Shown: positions 28,697 through 37,773, counted from the first letter of the stretch. The stretch: 64,000 nt of DNA from Bradyrhizobium sp. AZCC 1719 (GCF_036924525.1 NZ_JAZHRU010000001.1:6043001-6107000); one strand, 5' to 3'. Notes: generated from the sequence alone by a model not told the origin. Numbers and translations are program-made.

Positions 28697-30193
28697 CTAC
28701 TTCATCAACGGAATCGAGAACTCCGCGCCTTCCTTGACACCGGACGGCCAGCGCGAGGTCACCGTCTTGGTCTTGGTGTAGAAGCGGACCGAGTCCGGAC
28801 CGTGCTGGTTGAGGTCGCCGAAGCCCGACTTCTTCCAGCCGCCGAAGGTGTAGTAGGCGATCGGCACCGGGATCGGCACGTTGATGCCGACCATGCCGAC
28901 ATTGACCTTGGCGGCAAAGTCACGCGCCGCGTCGCCGTCGCGGGTGAAGATCGCAACGCCGTTGCCGTAATCATGTTCGGACGGCAACGCCAGCGCTTCC
29001 TTATAGTCGTGGGCGCGCACCACCGAGAGCACGGGGCCAAAAATCTCTTCCTTGTAAATCCGCATGTCCTTGGTGACGTTGTCGAACAGCGAGCCGCCAA
29101 GATAAAAGCCCTTCTCGTAGCCCTGCATCTTGAAGCCGCGGCCGTCGACGGCGAGCGTGGCGCCTTCCTTGATGCCGATATCGATGTAGTTCTTCACCTT
29201 CTCGACCGCCTCGCGCGTCACCAGCGGACCGTAATCGGCGGACGGATCGACCGAGGTGCCGATCTTGAGCGACTCCACGCGCGGGATCAGCTTTTCCATC
29301 AGGCGGTCGGCGGTGGTCTTGCCGACGGGAACGGCGACGGAGACCGCCATGCAGCGCTCGCCGGCCGAGCCGTAGCCGGCGCCGATCAGCGCGTCGACCG
29401 TCTGGTCCATGTCGGCGTCGGGCATCACGATGGCGTGGTTCTTGGCGCCGCCAAAACACTGGCAGCGCTTGCCGGTTTGGGCCGCGCGCTCATAGATGTA
29501 CTGCGCGATCGGCGTCGAGCCGACGAAGCCGATCGCCTTGATATCAGGGTCGTCGAGAATAGCGTCGACGGCTTCCTTGTCGCCGTTCACGACGTTGAGG
29601 ATGCCGGGCGGCAGCCCCGCTTCCATCATCAGTTCGGCCAGCCGCATCGGCACGCCGGGATCGCGCTCCGAAGGTTTGAGGATAAAGGCGTTGCCGCAGG
29701 CGATCGCGGGCGCGAACTTCCACATCGGGATCATCGCCGGGAAATTGAACGGCGTGATGCCGGCAACGACGCCAAGCGGTTGGCGCAGGGAGTAGATGTC
29801 GATGCCGGGGCCGGCGCCTTCGGTGTATTCGCCCTTCATCAAATGCGGAATGCCGCAAGCGAATTCCGCGACTTCGAGGCCGCGCTGGATGTCGCCCTTG
29901 GCGTCAGGAACTGTCTTGCCGTGCTCGCGCGCCAGCAATTCAGCGAGCTTGTCATAGTCGCGCTGCACCAGTTCGAGGAACTTCATCATCACCCGCGCGC
30001 GGCGCTGCGGATTGGTGTTGGCCCATTCGGGCTGGGCGAGTGCGGCGTTTTCGACGGCCGCGCGGACTTCCGCTTTTGACGCCAGCGCCACCTTGGCCTG
30101 GACGTCGCCGGTCATCGGCTCAAACACGTCGGCCGTCCGGCCGGACGTTCCCTTGACCTCTTTGCCGCCGATAAAGTGTCCGATTGAGCGCAT
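28697..30193 (-). CDS. mmsA: CoA-acylating methylmalonate-semialdehyde dehydrogenase
   Basis: The enzyme converts methylmalonate semialdehyde, NAD and CoA to propionyl-CoA, the last step of valine breakdown. It is 498 residues, the usual length. Motifs are FGGAKNHAIVMPDAD near residue 255 and the catalytic cysteine in GSAGERCMAVS near residue 285. The C-terminal GGWKKSGFGDLNQHGPD is typical of the MMSDH family. GGGAGAT precedes ATG 30193. It is the first gene of the minus-strand valine block and is divergent from a LysR-type regulator. Confidence 0.96.
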   Translation of the reverse strand: MRSIGHFIGGKEVKGTSGRTADVFEPMTGDVQAKVALASKAEVRAAVENAALAQPEWANTNPQRRARVMMKFLELVQRDYDKLAELLAREHGKTVPDAKGDIQRGLEVAEFACGIPHLMKGEYTEGAGPGIDIYSLRQPLGVVAGITPFNFPAMIPMWKFAPAIACGNAFILKPSERDPGVPMRLAELMMEAGLPPGILNVVNGDKEAVDAILDDPDIKAIGFVGSTPIAQYIYERAAQTGKRCQCFGGAKNHAIVMPDADMDQTVDALIGAGYGSAGERCMAVSVAVPVGKTTADRLMEKLIPRVESLKIGTSVDPSADYGPLVTREAVEKVKNYIDIGIKEGATLAVDGRGFKMQGYEKGFYLGGSLFDNVTKDMRIYKEEIFGPVLSVVRAHDYKEALALPSEHDYGNGVAIFTRDGDAARDFAAKVNVGMVGINVPIPVPIAYYTFGGWKKSGFGDLNQHGPDSVRFYTKTKTVTSRWPSGVKEGAEFSIPLMK

Positions 30194-30296
30194 GAATGAT
30201 CTCCCTAAGGTCCCGTCTGGGATCGCTTTCGAGCCCCTTTTTGACCTGCATTTCTTGGGATACAAGTCCGATATATTGCACCATAGATGTGCGGAA
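30194..30296. promoter_or_regulatory. divergent mmsA / LysR intergenic region with two short palindromes
   Basis: The 103-base region separates mmsA from its divergent LysR-type regulator. It contains CTTGGGATACAAG (arms CTTG/CAAG, fitting a T-N11-A arrangement) and, about 24 bases further on, GCACCATAGATGTGC (arms GCAC/GTGC). These are candidate regulator sites; promoter elements were not clear. Confidence 0.4.
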
Positions 30297-31211
30297 ATGC
30301 TGGATCAAGGCACCAAGACGATCGACTGGGATGACTTCCGTTTCGTGCTGGCGATCGTCCGCGGCGGCTCGGTTTCCGCTGCCGCCAAGCAGCTATCTGT
30401 CGACCATGCCACCGTGATCCGCCGTGTCGACCGGCTGGAACGGCATCTCTCCGCAAAACTGTTCAACCGCCGCAAGACCGGCTACCTCCTGACCGAAGCC
30501 GGCCAGCGCGTCGCCGACAGTGCCGAAGCGATGGAATCCACCATCGTCGCCAACCAGGAGGCGGTCGGCGGCTCGCGCGCCCAGCTCACCGGCACGGTCC
30601 GGATCGGCGCCCCCGACGGGTTCGGCAGCCATTTCCTGGCGGCGCGGCTTCTGAAATTCACCGAGCGGTATCCCGATCTCGATCTGCAGCTCGTCGCCAC
30701 CGCGCGCCTGTTCAGCCTGTCGAAACGCGAGGCCGATATCGCGATCAGCCTCTCCATGCCCAAGGAGGGCCGGATCGTCGGGCGCAAGCTGCTTGACTAC
30801 AGCCTCGGGCTCTATGCCGCGCCGGCCTATCTCGACCGGGCATCGAAAATCACTTCCCGCGGCGACCTGCCGGGGCATCGCTTCGTCGGCTATATCGAGG
30901 AACTGCTGTTCACGCCGGAGCTGGATTACCTGCCCCAGGTTTCGCCGAAGATCTCGGCCAAATTCCGCAGCGCCAATCTGATCGCGCAGCTCAACGCCAC
31001 CATTGCCGGCTTTGGTATTGCGGTGCTGCCGCATTTCATGGCGAAGGCGCATCCCGAACTGCGCGCGGTGCTACCCGACGAGGTCAGGATCTCGCGCACG
31101 TTCTGGATGCTGATGCACGCCGACAGCAAGGACCTGGCGCGGATCAGGGCGGTGGCCGATTACATCCACGAGACGGTGGAAAGCGAGCGCGCGCTGTTTG
31201 GCGGGCGGTGA
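30297..31211 (+). CDS. LysR family transcriptional regulator
   Basis: The 304-residue protein has an N-terminal winged helix-turn-helix (DDFRFVLAIVRGGSVSAAAKQL...HATVIRRVDRLER, about residues 12-50). A periplasmic-binding-type effector domain follows from about residue 95. The divergent arrangement with mmsA is the classic LysR layout, so it probably controls the valine/branched-acyl block in response to a pathway intermediate. Translation is taken from the ATG at 30297; the frame is open further upstream but overlaps mmsA antisense. Confidence 0.92.
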   Translation: MLDQGTKTIDWDDFRFVLAIVRGGSVSAAAKQLSVDHATVIRRVDRLERHLSAKLFNRRKTGYLLTEAGQRVADSAEAMESTIVANQEAVGGSRAQLTGTVRIGAPDGFGSHFLAARLLKFTERYPDLDLQLVATARLFSLSKREADIAISLSMPKEGRIVGRKLLDYSLGLYAAPAYLDRASKITSRGDLPGHRFVGYIEELLFTPELDYLPQVSPKISAKFRSANLIAQLNATIAGFGIAVLPHFMAKAHPELRAVLPDEVRISRTFWMLMHADSKDLARIRAVADYIHETVESERALFGGR

Positions 31212-31214
31212 GCT

Positions 31215-31297
31215 GTAGGGCGGGCAAAGCGAAGCGTGCCCACCATCTTTCCGCGCGTTGGCTGGATGGTGGGCACGCTGCGCTCTGCCACCCTACG
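31215..31297. repeat. family D palindromic element, copy 2
   Basis: The element begins GTAGGGCGGGCAAAGCG and ends GCCACCCTACG, with GTGCCCACCATC and GATGGTGGGCAC as inner arms. It separates the convergent LysR and TetR genes and could also act as a terminator. Confidence 0.8.
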
Positions 31298-31306
31298 ATT
31301 CCGCGA

Positions 31307-31924
31307 TCAATTCACCTTTGCCCGCGTCTTCTTCGCGACCGGCTTCGCCTCGGCGCGCGTCAGCGCCGCATCGCGGCCGGCGAGGAGAATTTCGTCGGAC
31401 AGTTCGCCGCTGCCGGCAACGCGCGACATCACCAGGGTGCCCATCATCGTCGCCAGCGTACCCATGGCCTGCCGGCGCGCCGTCTTGCGCGGCACGTCGG
31501 GAATCTGGTCGGCGATCACATCGATCAACTGCTCCAGCTTGGCGGCAAAGGCCTTGCGCGTCTTCGCGCTTTCCCGGGCGATCTCGGCACCCAACGTCGT
31601 AACGGCGCAACCGCGGCCGGGATCGTCGCGATGAACCGTCGAGACGTAGGAATCGATGATCGTCGACAGCCGCTTCTCCGGCGGCGTTTCAGCGGCGATT
31701 TTTCGCCAGTGCTCGACCGAGCGGTCCATCGCATAGGCAAAAGCCTCGATGACGAGCGCCTCGCGGGAATCGAAATGCGCGTAGAAGCCGCCATGGGTCA
31801 AGCCCGCTTCCTTCATCAGGTCGGCGACGCCGATGCCATGCGCGCCCTTTTCGCGAAGCCGCACCGAGGCTTTTTTTACGATCCGTGCGTGGGTCTCCTG
31901 CTTGTGCTCTCTCGAATAACGCAT
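31307..31924 (-). CDS. TetR family transcriptional regulator
   Basis: The 205-residue protein has the TetR helix-turn-helix GIGVADLMKEAGLTHGGFYAHF (about residues 29-50). Its ligand-binding half has GRGCAVTTLGAEIA. The C-terminal KPVAKKTRAK tail is basic. ATG 31924 is chosen over the preceding TTG, with AGGA at 7 bases. The upstream gene in the same direction encodes a PaaI thioesterase (frameshifted), which is a possible target. Confidence 0.92.
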   Translation of the reverse strand: MRYSREHKQETHARIVKKASVRLREKGAHGIGVADLMKEAGLTHGGFYAHFDSREALVIEAFAYAMDRSVEHWRKIAAETPPEKRLSTIIDSYVSTVHRDDPGRGCAVTTLGAEIARESAKTRKAFAAKLEQLIDVIADQIPDVPRKTARRQAMGTLATMMGTLVMSRVAGSGELSDEILLAGRDAALTRAEAKPVAKKTRAKVN

Positions 31925-31986
31925 CAACGCATCCTATTAAATGTCCCTGGTCATATAATAGCAGTTGCGCGCAGGAAAAGCTGCAT

Positions 31987-32524
31987 CTAATTCGTCTTTT
32001 CAACGCCGATGATCGTGAACGTTCCGGTCGCGTGCACTGCAAGATTGCCTGCACGGTCGCGGACGAAGCCTTCGGCATAGCTGGTCTGGCGGCCGAACTT
32101 TATCACTTTGCCTTCCGCCGAGATCGCGCCCGAGCGCACCGACAATGGCCGCAGATAGGTCAGCTTGAGGTCCAGCGTGACCGAGGCCTGCCCCGCCGGC
32201 TGCATGGTGGTGATGGCACAACCCATGGCAGTATCCAGGCGTGCCGCGGCCGTCGCGCCGTGGAGCAGTCCGATGGTGTTTTCGAGGCTTTCATCCGGAT
32301 CCAGTTCCATCACGACCCGGCCGGGCTCGGCGATGCACATCTCGAAACCGATCAGCCGCGCCATCGGCGGCGGTGGCAGGATGCCGTCGCGGATCGCGCA
32401 CATGGTCTCGAAGCCCGGACATTCCGAATGCCGCCCGGGCAATCGGCCCCGGCGCCTGCCATTCCACCACCCGATGCCCGCGCATATCGAACGAAAACAG
32501 ATCGACAGTCTCGGTCATGGTCAT
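31987..32524 (-). pseudogene. PaaI-family acyl-CoA thioesterase, broken by +1 frameshift
   Basis: Two overlapping minus-strand frames make one thioesterase of about 178 residues. The first, starting MTMTETVDLFSFDMRGHR behind an AGGAG site, runs to AAFGMSG. The second continues FETMCAIRDGILPPPPMARL through the hotdog core with ENTIGLLHGATAAARLDTAMG. One surplus G is needed to explain the break: the C-run at 32414-32416 (plus strand) has three bases where two would keep the frame. The catalytic core lies wholly in the second frame, so an internally started product is conceivable. Confidence 0.8.
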
Positions 32525-32657
32525 GGCGGCTCCTTTAGATGACGATCATAATTCTATATCGTGCGAGCGTTCGCGCAATGCCCCCCGCCCGCCCTTGACA
32601 AGCCGGCGCAATGTCCCGGAAGTGATGGCAACGAACAGACAGGCCCGGAAAAACAGA

Positions 32658-33428
32658 ATGGAAATGCTCAATCCTCATTGCGGCATCGACCGCGACGACA
32701 GAGGCGTCGTTCGCCTCGCGATCTGCAATGCGGGCCCTCTCAACATCCTCTCCTCCCCCGTCACCGACGGTGTGCGCGAAGGGTTCGAGCGGCTCGCCAG
32801 CGACAAAACCATTCGCGCGATCATCCTCGCCGGACGGAGCGAGAAGAGCATGATCGGCGGCGCCGACATCAAGGAGATGGCGCGCCTCGACCAGAAGTCG
32901 GCGGAAGCCTTCATCACGCGGCTGCGCGACCTCTGCGAGGCCGTGCGCCACTTTCCGGCGCCGGTGATCGCACGGCTTCCCGGCTGGTGTCTCGGTGGCG
33001 GGTTGGAAGTCGCCGCCGCCTGCGATTTCCGGATTGCGGCCCACGATGCCAAATTCGGCATGCCGGAAGTGCGCGTCGGCATCCCCTCGGTGATCCATGC
33101 CGCGCTGCTGCCGCGGCTGATCGGGTGGGGCCGCGCCCGCTGGCTGGTCATGACGGCGGAAAATATCGACGCGCCTACCGCGCTCGCCTGGGGCCTCGTC
33201 GACGTGGTCGCCAAGGAAGGCGGGCTCGATGCCGCGGTCGAGCATACGGTGCAGGCGCTGCTCGAATGCGGGCCCGAAGCGCTGCGTTCGCAGAAGGAGT
33301 TGCTGCGGCAATGGGAGGAGCTGCCGTTGACCGAATCCGTCAACTTGAGCGTCGGCATATTCGGAAAGTCCTTTCTGACCGGCGAGCCGCAGCGGCTGAT
33401 GCAGGGATTTCTCGCTCGGAAGAAATAG
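32658..33428 (+). CDS. enoyl-CoA hydratase/isomerase family protein
   Basis: The 256-residue protein has the crotonase oxyanion-hole motifs IGGADIKEMARL and LPGWCLGGGLEVAAACDFRIA (near residue 110), followed by FGMPEVRVGIPS. The conserved Glu in PEVRVG is present, while the usual first catalytic Glu region (CLGGGLEVA) also keeps a Glu. This supports a hydratase or isomerase. An ATG at 32625 in the same frame is an alternative start. It is divergent from the thioesterase gene, and a short unknown gene follows. Confidence 0.88.
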   Translation: MEMLNPHCGIDRDDRGVVRLAICNAGPLNILSSPVTDGVREGFERLASDKTIRAIILAGRSEKSMIGGADIKEMARLDQKSAEAFITRLRDLCEAVRHFPAPVIARLPGWCLGGGLEVAAACDFRIAAHDAKFGMPEVRVGIPSVIHAALLPRLIGWGRARWLVMTAENIDAPTALAWGLVDVVAKEGGLDAAVEHTVQALLECGPEALRSQKELLRQWEELPLTESVNLSVGIFGKSFLTGEPQRLMQGFLARKK

Positions 33429-33474
33429 TAGTGCCTCAGTTTGGCGGTAAGCTTCGTAAGGGAGGCCTTAGGCG

Positions 33475-33669
33475 ATGATCTGCTTGAAAATTACCGACGA
33501 GGGAGCCGATCTCCGCGTTACTTATGACGAGTTGCTCATGCTGAACAATGCGCTGAATGAGGTCTGTAACGGTGTCCACATTCACGAAAAGGCATTTCAA
33601 ACGCGGTTAGCATTTGAACGGAGCGATCTTCGCGCCTTGTTGGCACAGATCAACGAGTTGCTGCCATAA
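33475..33669 (+). CDS. small hypothetical protein
   Basis: The 64-residue product starts MICLKITDEG and contains the acidic-hydrophobic pattern YDELLMLNNALNEVCNGV in its middle. It has no membrane segment or signal peptide. GGGAGG lies about 10 bases before the ATG. The amino-acid pattern looks like a genuine small soluble protein rather than a chance frame. It resembles small proteins of unknown function I associate with Bradyrhizobium. The function is unknown. Confidence 0.6.
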   Translation: MICLKITDEGADLRVTYDELLMLNNALNEVCNGVHIHEKAFQTRLAFERSDLRALLAQINELLP

Positions 33670-33929
33670 ATTTCAAGCTGAGACACTGCCTCGTCGATCG
33701 ATCAATTTCTCTCATGCGAATGATGAGATTTTTGATCGGATTGCCTGGTTGCGAATTCTGCTGCGCATAATATTACACCCATAATCCAATCGCCGATTTT
33801 GCGTGGATCGCGCTGGCGTCGTCGTGTCCTGAAATGAGGGAAGTACGACATTCAAGTCGGACCAACGTCACGTCAGAATACGTAAAGCCGCCTTAAGCAA
33901 ACTTTCCCACCCGAATTCGCCGAGGCCCA
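33670..33929. other. gene-free stretch
   Basis: This 260-base gap is less GC-rich than its surroundings (for example TGCGCATAATATTACACCC) and probably holds the promoter of the downstream MFS gene. No repeat or RNA gene is evident. Confidence 0.4.
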
Positions 33930-35210
33930 ATGATCTCGAATTGGCTTTCAGCCGCCCTCGCCCGCCGCAATATCCATTACGGCTGGGTGATGGTCGCCGT
34001 GACCTTCCTCACCGCCCTGATCTCCGCCGGCACGGTCGGCGCGCCCGGCGTCTTCATCGTGCCCTTGCAGAAGGAATTCGGCTGGACGACGGCGGAGATT
34101 TCTTCCGCGCTGTCGATCCGCTTCATCCTGTTCGGGCTGATGGCGCCCTTCGCTGCCGCGCTGATGAACCGCTACGGTCTGCGCAATGTGACGCTGTTGG
34201 CACTGCTGATCGTCGTCTCCGGCCTGGTGGCGTCGCTGGCGATGACACAGGTCTGGCAGCTCATGCTGCTGTGGGGCGTGGTGATCGGGCTCGGCACCGG
34301 CATGACGGCGCTGGTGCTGGGCGCAACGATTGCTGCACGCTGGTTCGTGGCGCGCCGCGGTCTCGTCGTTGGCATCCTGACCGCGAGCGTCGCCACCGGG
34401 CAGCTCGCCTTCCTGCCGCTGCTGGCGAGCCTGACCGATACGTATGGCTGGCGGATCGCACTGGCGCTGGTGTGCGTGATGCTCGGCGTCGCGGCCTTCG
34501 CCGTGCTGATGATCATGCGCGACCGGCCGAGCGATGTGGGCTTAAGGCCATTCGGCGACGAAGGCACCGAGCCGCTGCCGGCGCCTCCCGCAAACAACAC
34601 CCCGATCATGGCAGCGGCGCTCGGCACGCTGCGCGATGCCTCGAAGTCGGGCGTGTTCTGGATCCTGTTCGCCACATTCTTCATCTGCGGCGCCTCTACC
34701 AACGGCCTGGTCCAGGTTCACCTGATTCCGATGTGCCTCGATTTCGGCATTCCGCAGGTGCAGGCGGCGAGCCTGCTGGCTGCGATGGGCATATTCGATT
34801 TCGTCGGCACCATCGCTTCCGGCTGGCTGTCGGACCGCTACGACAATCGCTGGCTCCTGTTCTGGTATTACGGGCTGCGCGGCCTGTCGCTGCTGTTTCT
34901 GCCGTTCTCCGATTTCACCCTCTACGGCCTGTCGCTGTTTGCGATGTTCTATGGACTCGACTGGATCGCAACCGTACCGCCGACGGTGCGGCTCACGGCA
35001 CAGCGGTTCGGCGCGGAGCGCGCCAACTTGGTGTTCGGCTGGATTTTTGCCGGCCATCAGTTGGGGGCGGGTGTCGCGGCCTTCGGTGCGGGCCTGTCGC
35101 GGACGGTACTGCAGACCTATCTGCCGGCGTTCTTTGTCGCCGGTGCGCTCTGCGTGGTGGCGGCGTTGATTGTTCTGGCGATCTCGCGGCCGAAAGCGGC
35201 GGTGGCGTGA
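33930..35210 (+). CDS. MFS transporter, monocarboxylate/oxalate-like
   Basis: The 426-residue protein has about 12 hydrophobic segments in two halves with a central loop of about 40 residues (RPFGDEGTEPLPAPP). It begins HYGWVMVAVTFLTALISAG, a start typical of OFA/MCT-type MFS carriers. A later motif, GWLSDRYDNRW, marks the second half. A short acid is a reasonable substrate given the CoA-ester genes around it. GAGG sits 5 bases before the ATG. Confidence 0.85.
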   Translation: MISNWLSAALARRNIHYGWVMVAVTFLTALISAGTVGAPGVFIVPLQKEFGWTTAEISSALSIRFILFGLMAPFAAALMNRYGLRNVTLLALLIVVSGLVASLAMTQVWQLMLLWGVVIGLGTGMTALVLGATIAARWFVARRGLVVGILTASVATGQLAFLPLLASLTDTYGWRIALALVCVMLGVAAFAVLMIMRDRPSDVGLRPFGDEGTEPLPAPPANNTPIMAAALGTLRDASKSGVFWILFATFFICGASTNGLVQVHLIPMCLDFGIPQVQAASLLAAMGIFDFVGTIASGWLSDRYDNRWLLFWYYGLRGLSLLFLPFSDFTLYGLSLFAMFYGLDWIATVPPTVRLTAQRFGAERANLVFGWIFAGHQLGAGVAAFGAGLSRTVLQTYLPAFFVAGALCVVAALIVLAISRPKAAVA

Positions 35211-35217
35211 GAGAACA

Positions 35218-35299
35218 CGTCATTCCGGGATGGTGCGTTAGCACCAGACCCGGAATCTCGAGATTCCGGGTTCGATGCTGCGCATCGCCCCGGAATAAC
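35218..35299. repeat. family B palindromic element, copy 3
   Basis: The element carries the perfect centre CCGGAATCTCGAGATTCCGG and starts CGTCATTCCGGG. The side hairpin has compensating changes (GGTGCGTTAGCACC against GGTCCGCAGGACC elsewhere), so base pairing is kept while sequence differs. It lies between the convergent MFS and carboxylase genes. Confidence 0.85.
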
Positions 35300-35305
35300 A
35301 TCCCA

Positions 35306-36866
35306 TCACGGCCGCGTCGACATGTTGCTCGGCGGACCTACGCTGCGGATCGGCTCCGCCAATCGTGCGAACTCGCACAGCAGCGAACGCGTCTTGCGCG
35401 GGTCGATCACCTCCTCGACCCAGAATTTCTCGGCGGAGCGGAACGGCGAGCGCAGCTTGTTGAGGCGGTCCTCGATCTCCTTCAGCTTCGCGGCCGGATC
35501 ATCCGACCCGTCGATATCGGCGCGGTAGGCAGCCTCGATGCCGCCTTCGAGCGGCAGCGAGCCCCAATAGGCCGACGGCCAGGCATAGCGCATCGAATAG
35601 CGGTTGGCCGGCTGGTGCACGACGCCGGCGACGCCGAACGCGTTGCGCACGATGATGGTGCACCAAGGCACGGTCGACTGGTTGACCGCCGCCATCGCCC
35701 GCACGCCGTGGCGGATGGTCGCCGACTTCTCGGCCTCGAGCCCGATCATGAAGCCGGGACAATCCATCAGGTAAACCACCGGCAGATGGAAGGTCTCGGC
35801 GAAATCGACCCAGCGCACCACTTTCTGGCATGCCTCCGCCGTCCACGACCCGCCATAGTGAAAGGGATCACTCGCCAGCAGCAGCACCGCGCGGCCCTCG
35901 AACCGGGCAAGGCCCGTGATGATCGGGCGGCCGAAATTGGCGTTCACTTCAAAGAACGAACCCTTGTCGACAACGGCGTCGATGATCGGGCGCATCTTGT
36001 AGACCTGGCGGCGGTTGCGCGGCACCGCCTTCAACAGCGATTCTTCCGCGCGCTCCGAATCATCCGTGCATGGCGTGGTCGGCGGCAGGTCATATACCGA
36101 GGACGGCAGATAGGACAGAAAACGCCTGGCGCGTTCGAACGCCTCCTCCTCGGTATCGACGGCATCATCGACGCCGCCGGCGCGGGTCTGGATCTCGGCG
36201 CCGCCAAGCTCCTGCTTCGTCAGGTCCTGGCCAAGACGTTTTACGACCGGCGGGCCTGCGACGAACATCGCGGAATTTCTGGTCATGACGGAATAATGGC
36301 TGGCGGCAAGCCGTGCCGCGCCAAGGCCCGCGACCGAACCGAGGCCGAGCGCGACCACGGGCACCCGCGCCATGTTCGCCGTCGTGAACCAATACCAGCG
36401 CGTGCCGCCGACCCCGCCGGGCAGATTCGCAGCGCCGCGCGTCTCGATCGTCTTCACCGAGCCGCCGCCGCCCGAGCCCTCGATGACGCGGATGATCGGC
36501 AGGCGAAAATCATGCGCCATCTCCTCGGCCATCAGCGGCTTGGCCGAGATCGAGGCATCGGCCGAGCCGCCGCGCACGGTGAAATCGTCGCCGACGACAA
36601 CCACGGTGCGGCCGTCGACCCTGCCGCGGCCGAACACGCAGTTGGCCGGCGTCAGGTGCTTGAGTTCGCTGCTTTCGTCGTATTGCGGCGATGCCGGAAA
36701 TCGCGCCGATCTCGTGAAAGGAATTCTTGTCGATCAGTTTGTCGATGCGCTCACGAACCGTGAGCCGGCCCTGGTCATGCTGGCGCTTGACCTTGTCAAC
36801 GCCTCCCATCTCGCGCGCGAACGCTTCGCGCCGAGCGAGCTCGTCGAGCTCCGGCTTCCAGTTCAT
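35306..36866 (-). pseudogene. acyl-CoA carboxylase carboxyltransferase (PccB/AccD-like) subunit, broken by +1 frameshift
   Basis: The two frames together give about 519 residues, the usual length of a fused carboxyltransferase beta subunit. The first frame starts MNWKPELDELARREAF behind GGAGGA and runs to HEIGAISGIA. The second resumes before FGRGRVDGRTVVVVGDDFTVRGG and continues through GGGGSVKT, FVAGPPVVK, the LMDCPGFMIGLEAE region and the end. Removing the G at 36685 (plus strand) restores the expected frame. The enzyme would transfer CO2 from biotin to an acyl-CoA; the divergent biotin carrier gene at 37.9 kb is its likely partner. Confidence 0.87.
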
Positions 36867-37773
36867 TCGTATCCTCCGTCTTGATGATCTTGTTGTTATT
36901 GTGGGCCGGCACCGGAAGCGGCTTTCTTTCGATCCGGTTGGCGAAGATATCACCCTCGGCGCCTTCCAGCAGGCCGCCGATCGCAACGCCGAGTTCGAGC
37001 ATCTGCGGCGCCACTTCCTGGTGCAACCGCTCCTCGTCGAACATCGCGGCGAGAAGGCCGATCGTTACGACGACAAAGGTTTGATATTGCGGCGACCACA
37101 CCGGCACCGCGCAGCCGTTGATATGCGGGCTCCAGGTGCCGCAGCCCACGACATAGCCGTGTTCGCGCAGGTGGCGGCGGTTATCTTCGATGCGCGGCTT
37201 CAACTGCCCCGCATTTTCCGGGATCTCGCGCTCCATTTCGGCGATCAGGGCGTCGCCGACGTCGGTGTCGAGCGCTGCGGTGTAGGCAAAGCCGGCCGCG
37301 GTGCTGGTCATCGAGATGCGGCTGCCGGTGCCTTCGTGCAGGCCGAGCGCATTCGCCGCGCGCGCGAATTCGAGATAGACGAGGTGATAGCGATCGGGAA
37401 TCACGAAGCCGACGGTGCCCGGCAATTGATCGGCGACGTCCTGCAGACGCAGCCTGATCAGATTGCGAAGCTGCAACCCCTTCATCATCGAGGTGCTCAT
37501 CGCCACCGCGCTTGGCCCGATGCGGTATTTCTGGTCGCGCGGCAGATAAACGAGCTGGCCCATCCGCGTCAGCGTGTGCGTGAGCCGCGACACCGTCGAC
37601 CGCGGCAGTCCGCAGCGGCTGGAAATTTCCAGATTACCTAGTCTGGCTTCATGACCCTCGAAGCAGCGCAGGACGTCGAACGCCCGCGACACCACCTGGA
37701 TCACGTCACCCTCGCCCGCCAGATCGCTGGCGAGCATTCCCTGTTTGCTAAGCCTTTCCGAGCGTCTTCCCAT
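36796..37773 (-). CDS. IclR family transcriptional regulator
   Basis: The 325-residue protein has an N-terminal winged helix (VVSRAFDVLRCFEG...LGNLEISSRCGLPRSTVSRL, about residues 28-65) and an IclR effector domain (about 100-285). The effector domain ends GVAIGGLLEGAEG. The last 35 residues or so are basic and unusual (NNNKIIKTEDTNEL... then Arg-rich) and overlap the carboxylase start by 71 bases, longer than a normal operon overlap. It lies directly before the carboxylase and divergent from the biotin carrier, so it probably regulates both. Confidence 0.87.
   Translation of the reverse strand: MGRRSERLSKQGMLASDLAGEGDVIQVVSRAFDVLRCFEGHEARLGNLEISSRCGLPRSTVSRLTHTLTRMGQLVYLPRDQKYRIGPSAVAMSTSMMKGLQLRNLIRLRLQDVADQLPGTVGFVIPDRYHLVYLEFARAANALGLHEGTGSRISMTSTAAGFAYTAALDTDVGDALIAEMEREIPENAGQLKPRIEDNRRHLREHGYVVGCGTWSPHINGCAVPVWSPQYQTFVVVTIGLLAAMFDEERLHQEVAPQMLELGVAIGGLLEGAEGDIFANRIERKPLPVPAHNNNKIIKTEDTNELEAGARRARSARSVRARDGRR

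Noticed and set aside
33941..36763. A 940-codon open frame on the plus strand
   Set aside because: It overlaps the MFS gene in another frame and runs antisense through the carboxyltransferase and across a repeat. Its composition is Arg/Ala/Asp-rich and matches no protein family, so it is a by-product of high GC.
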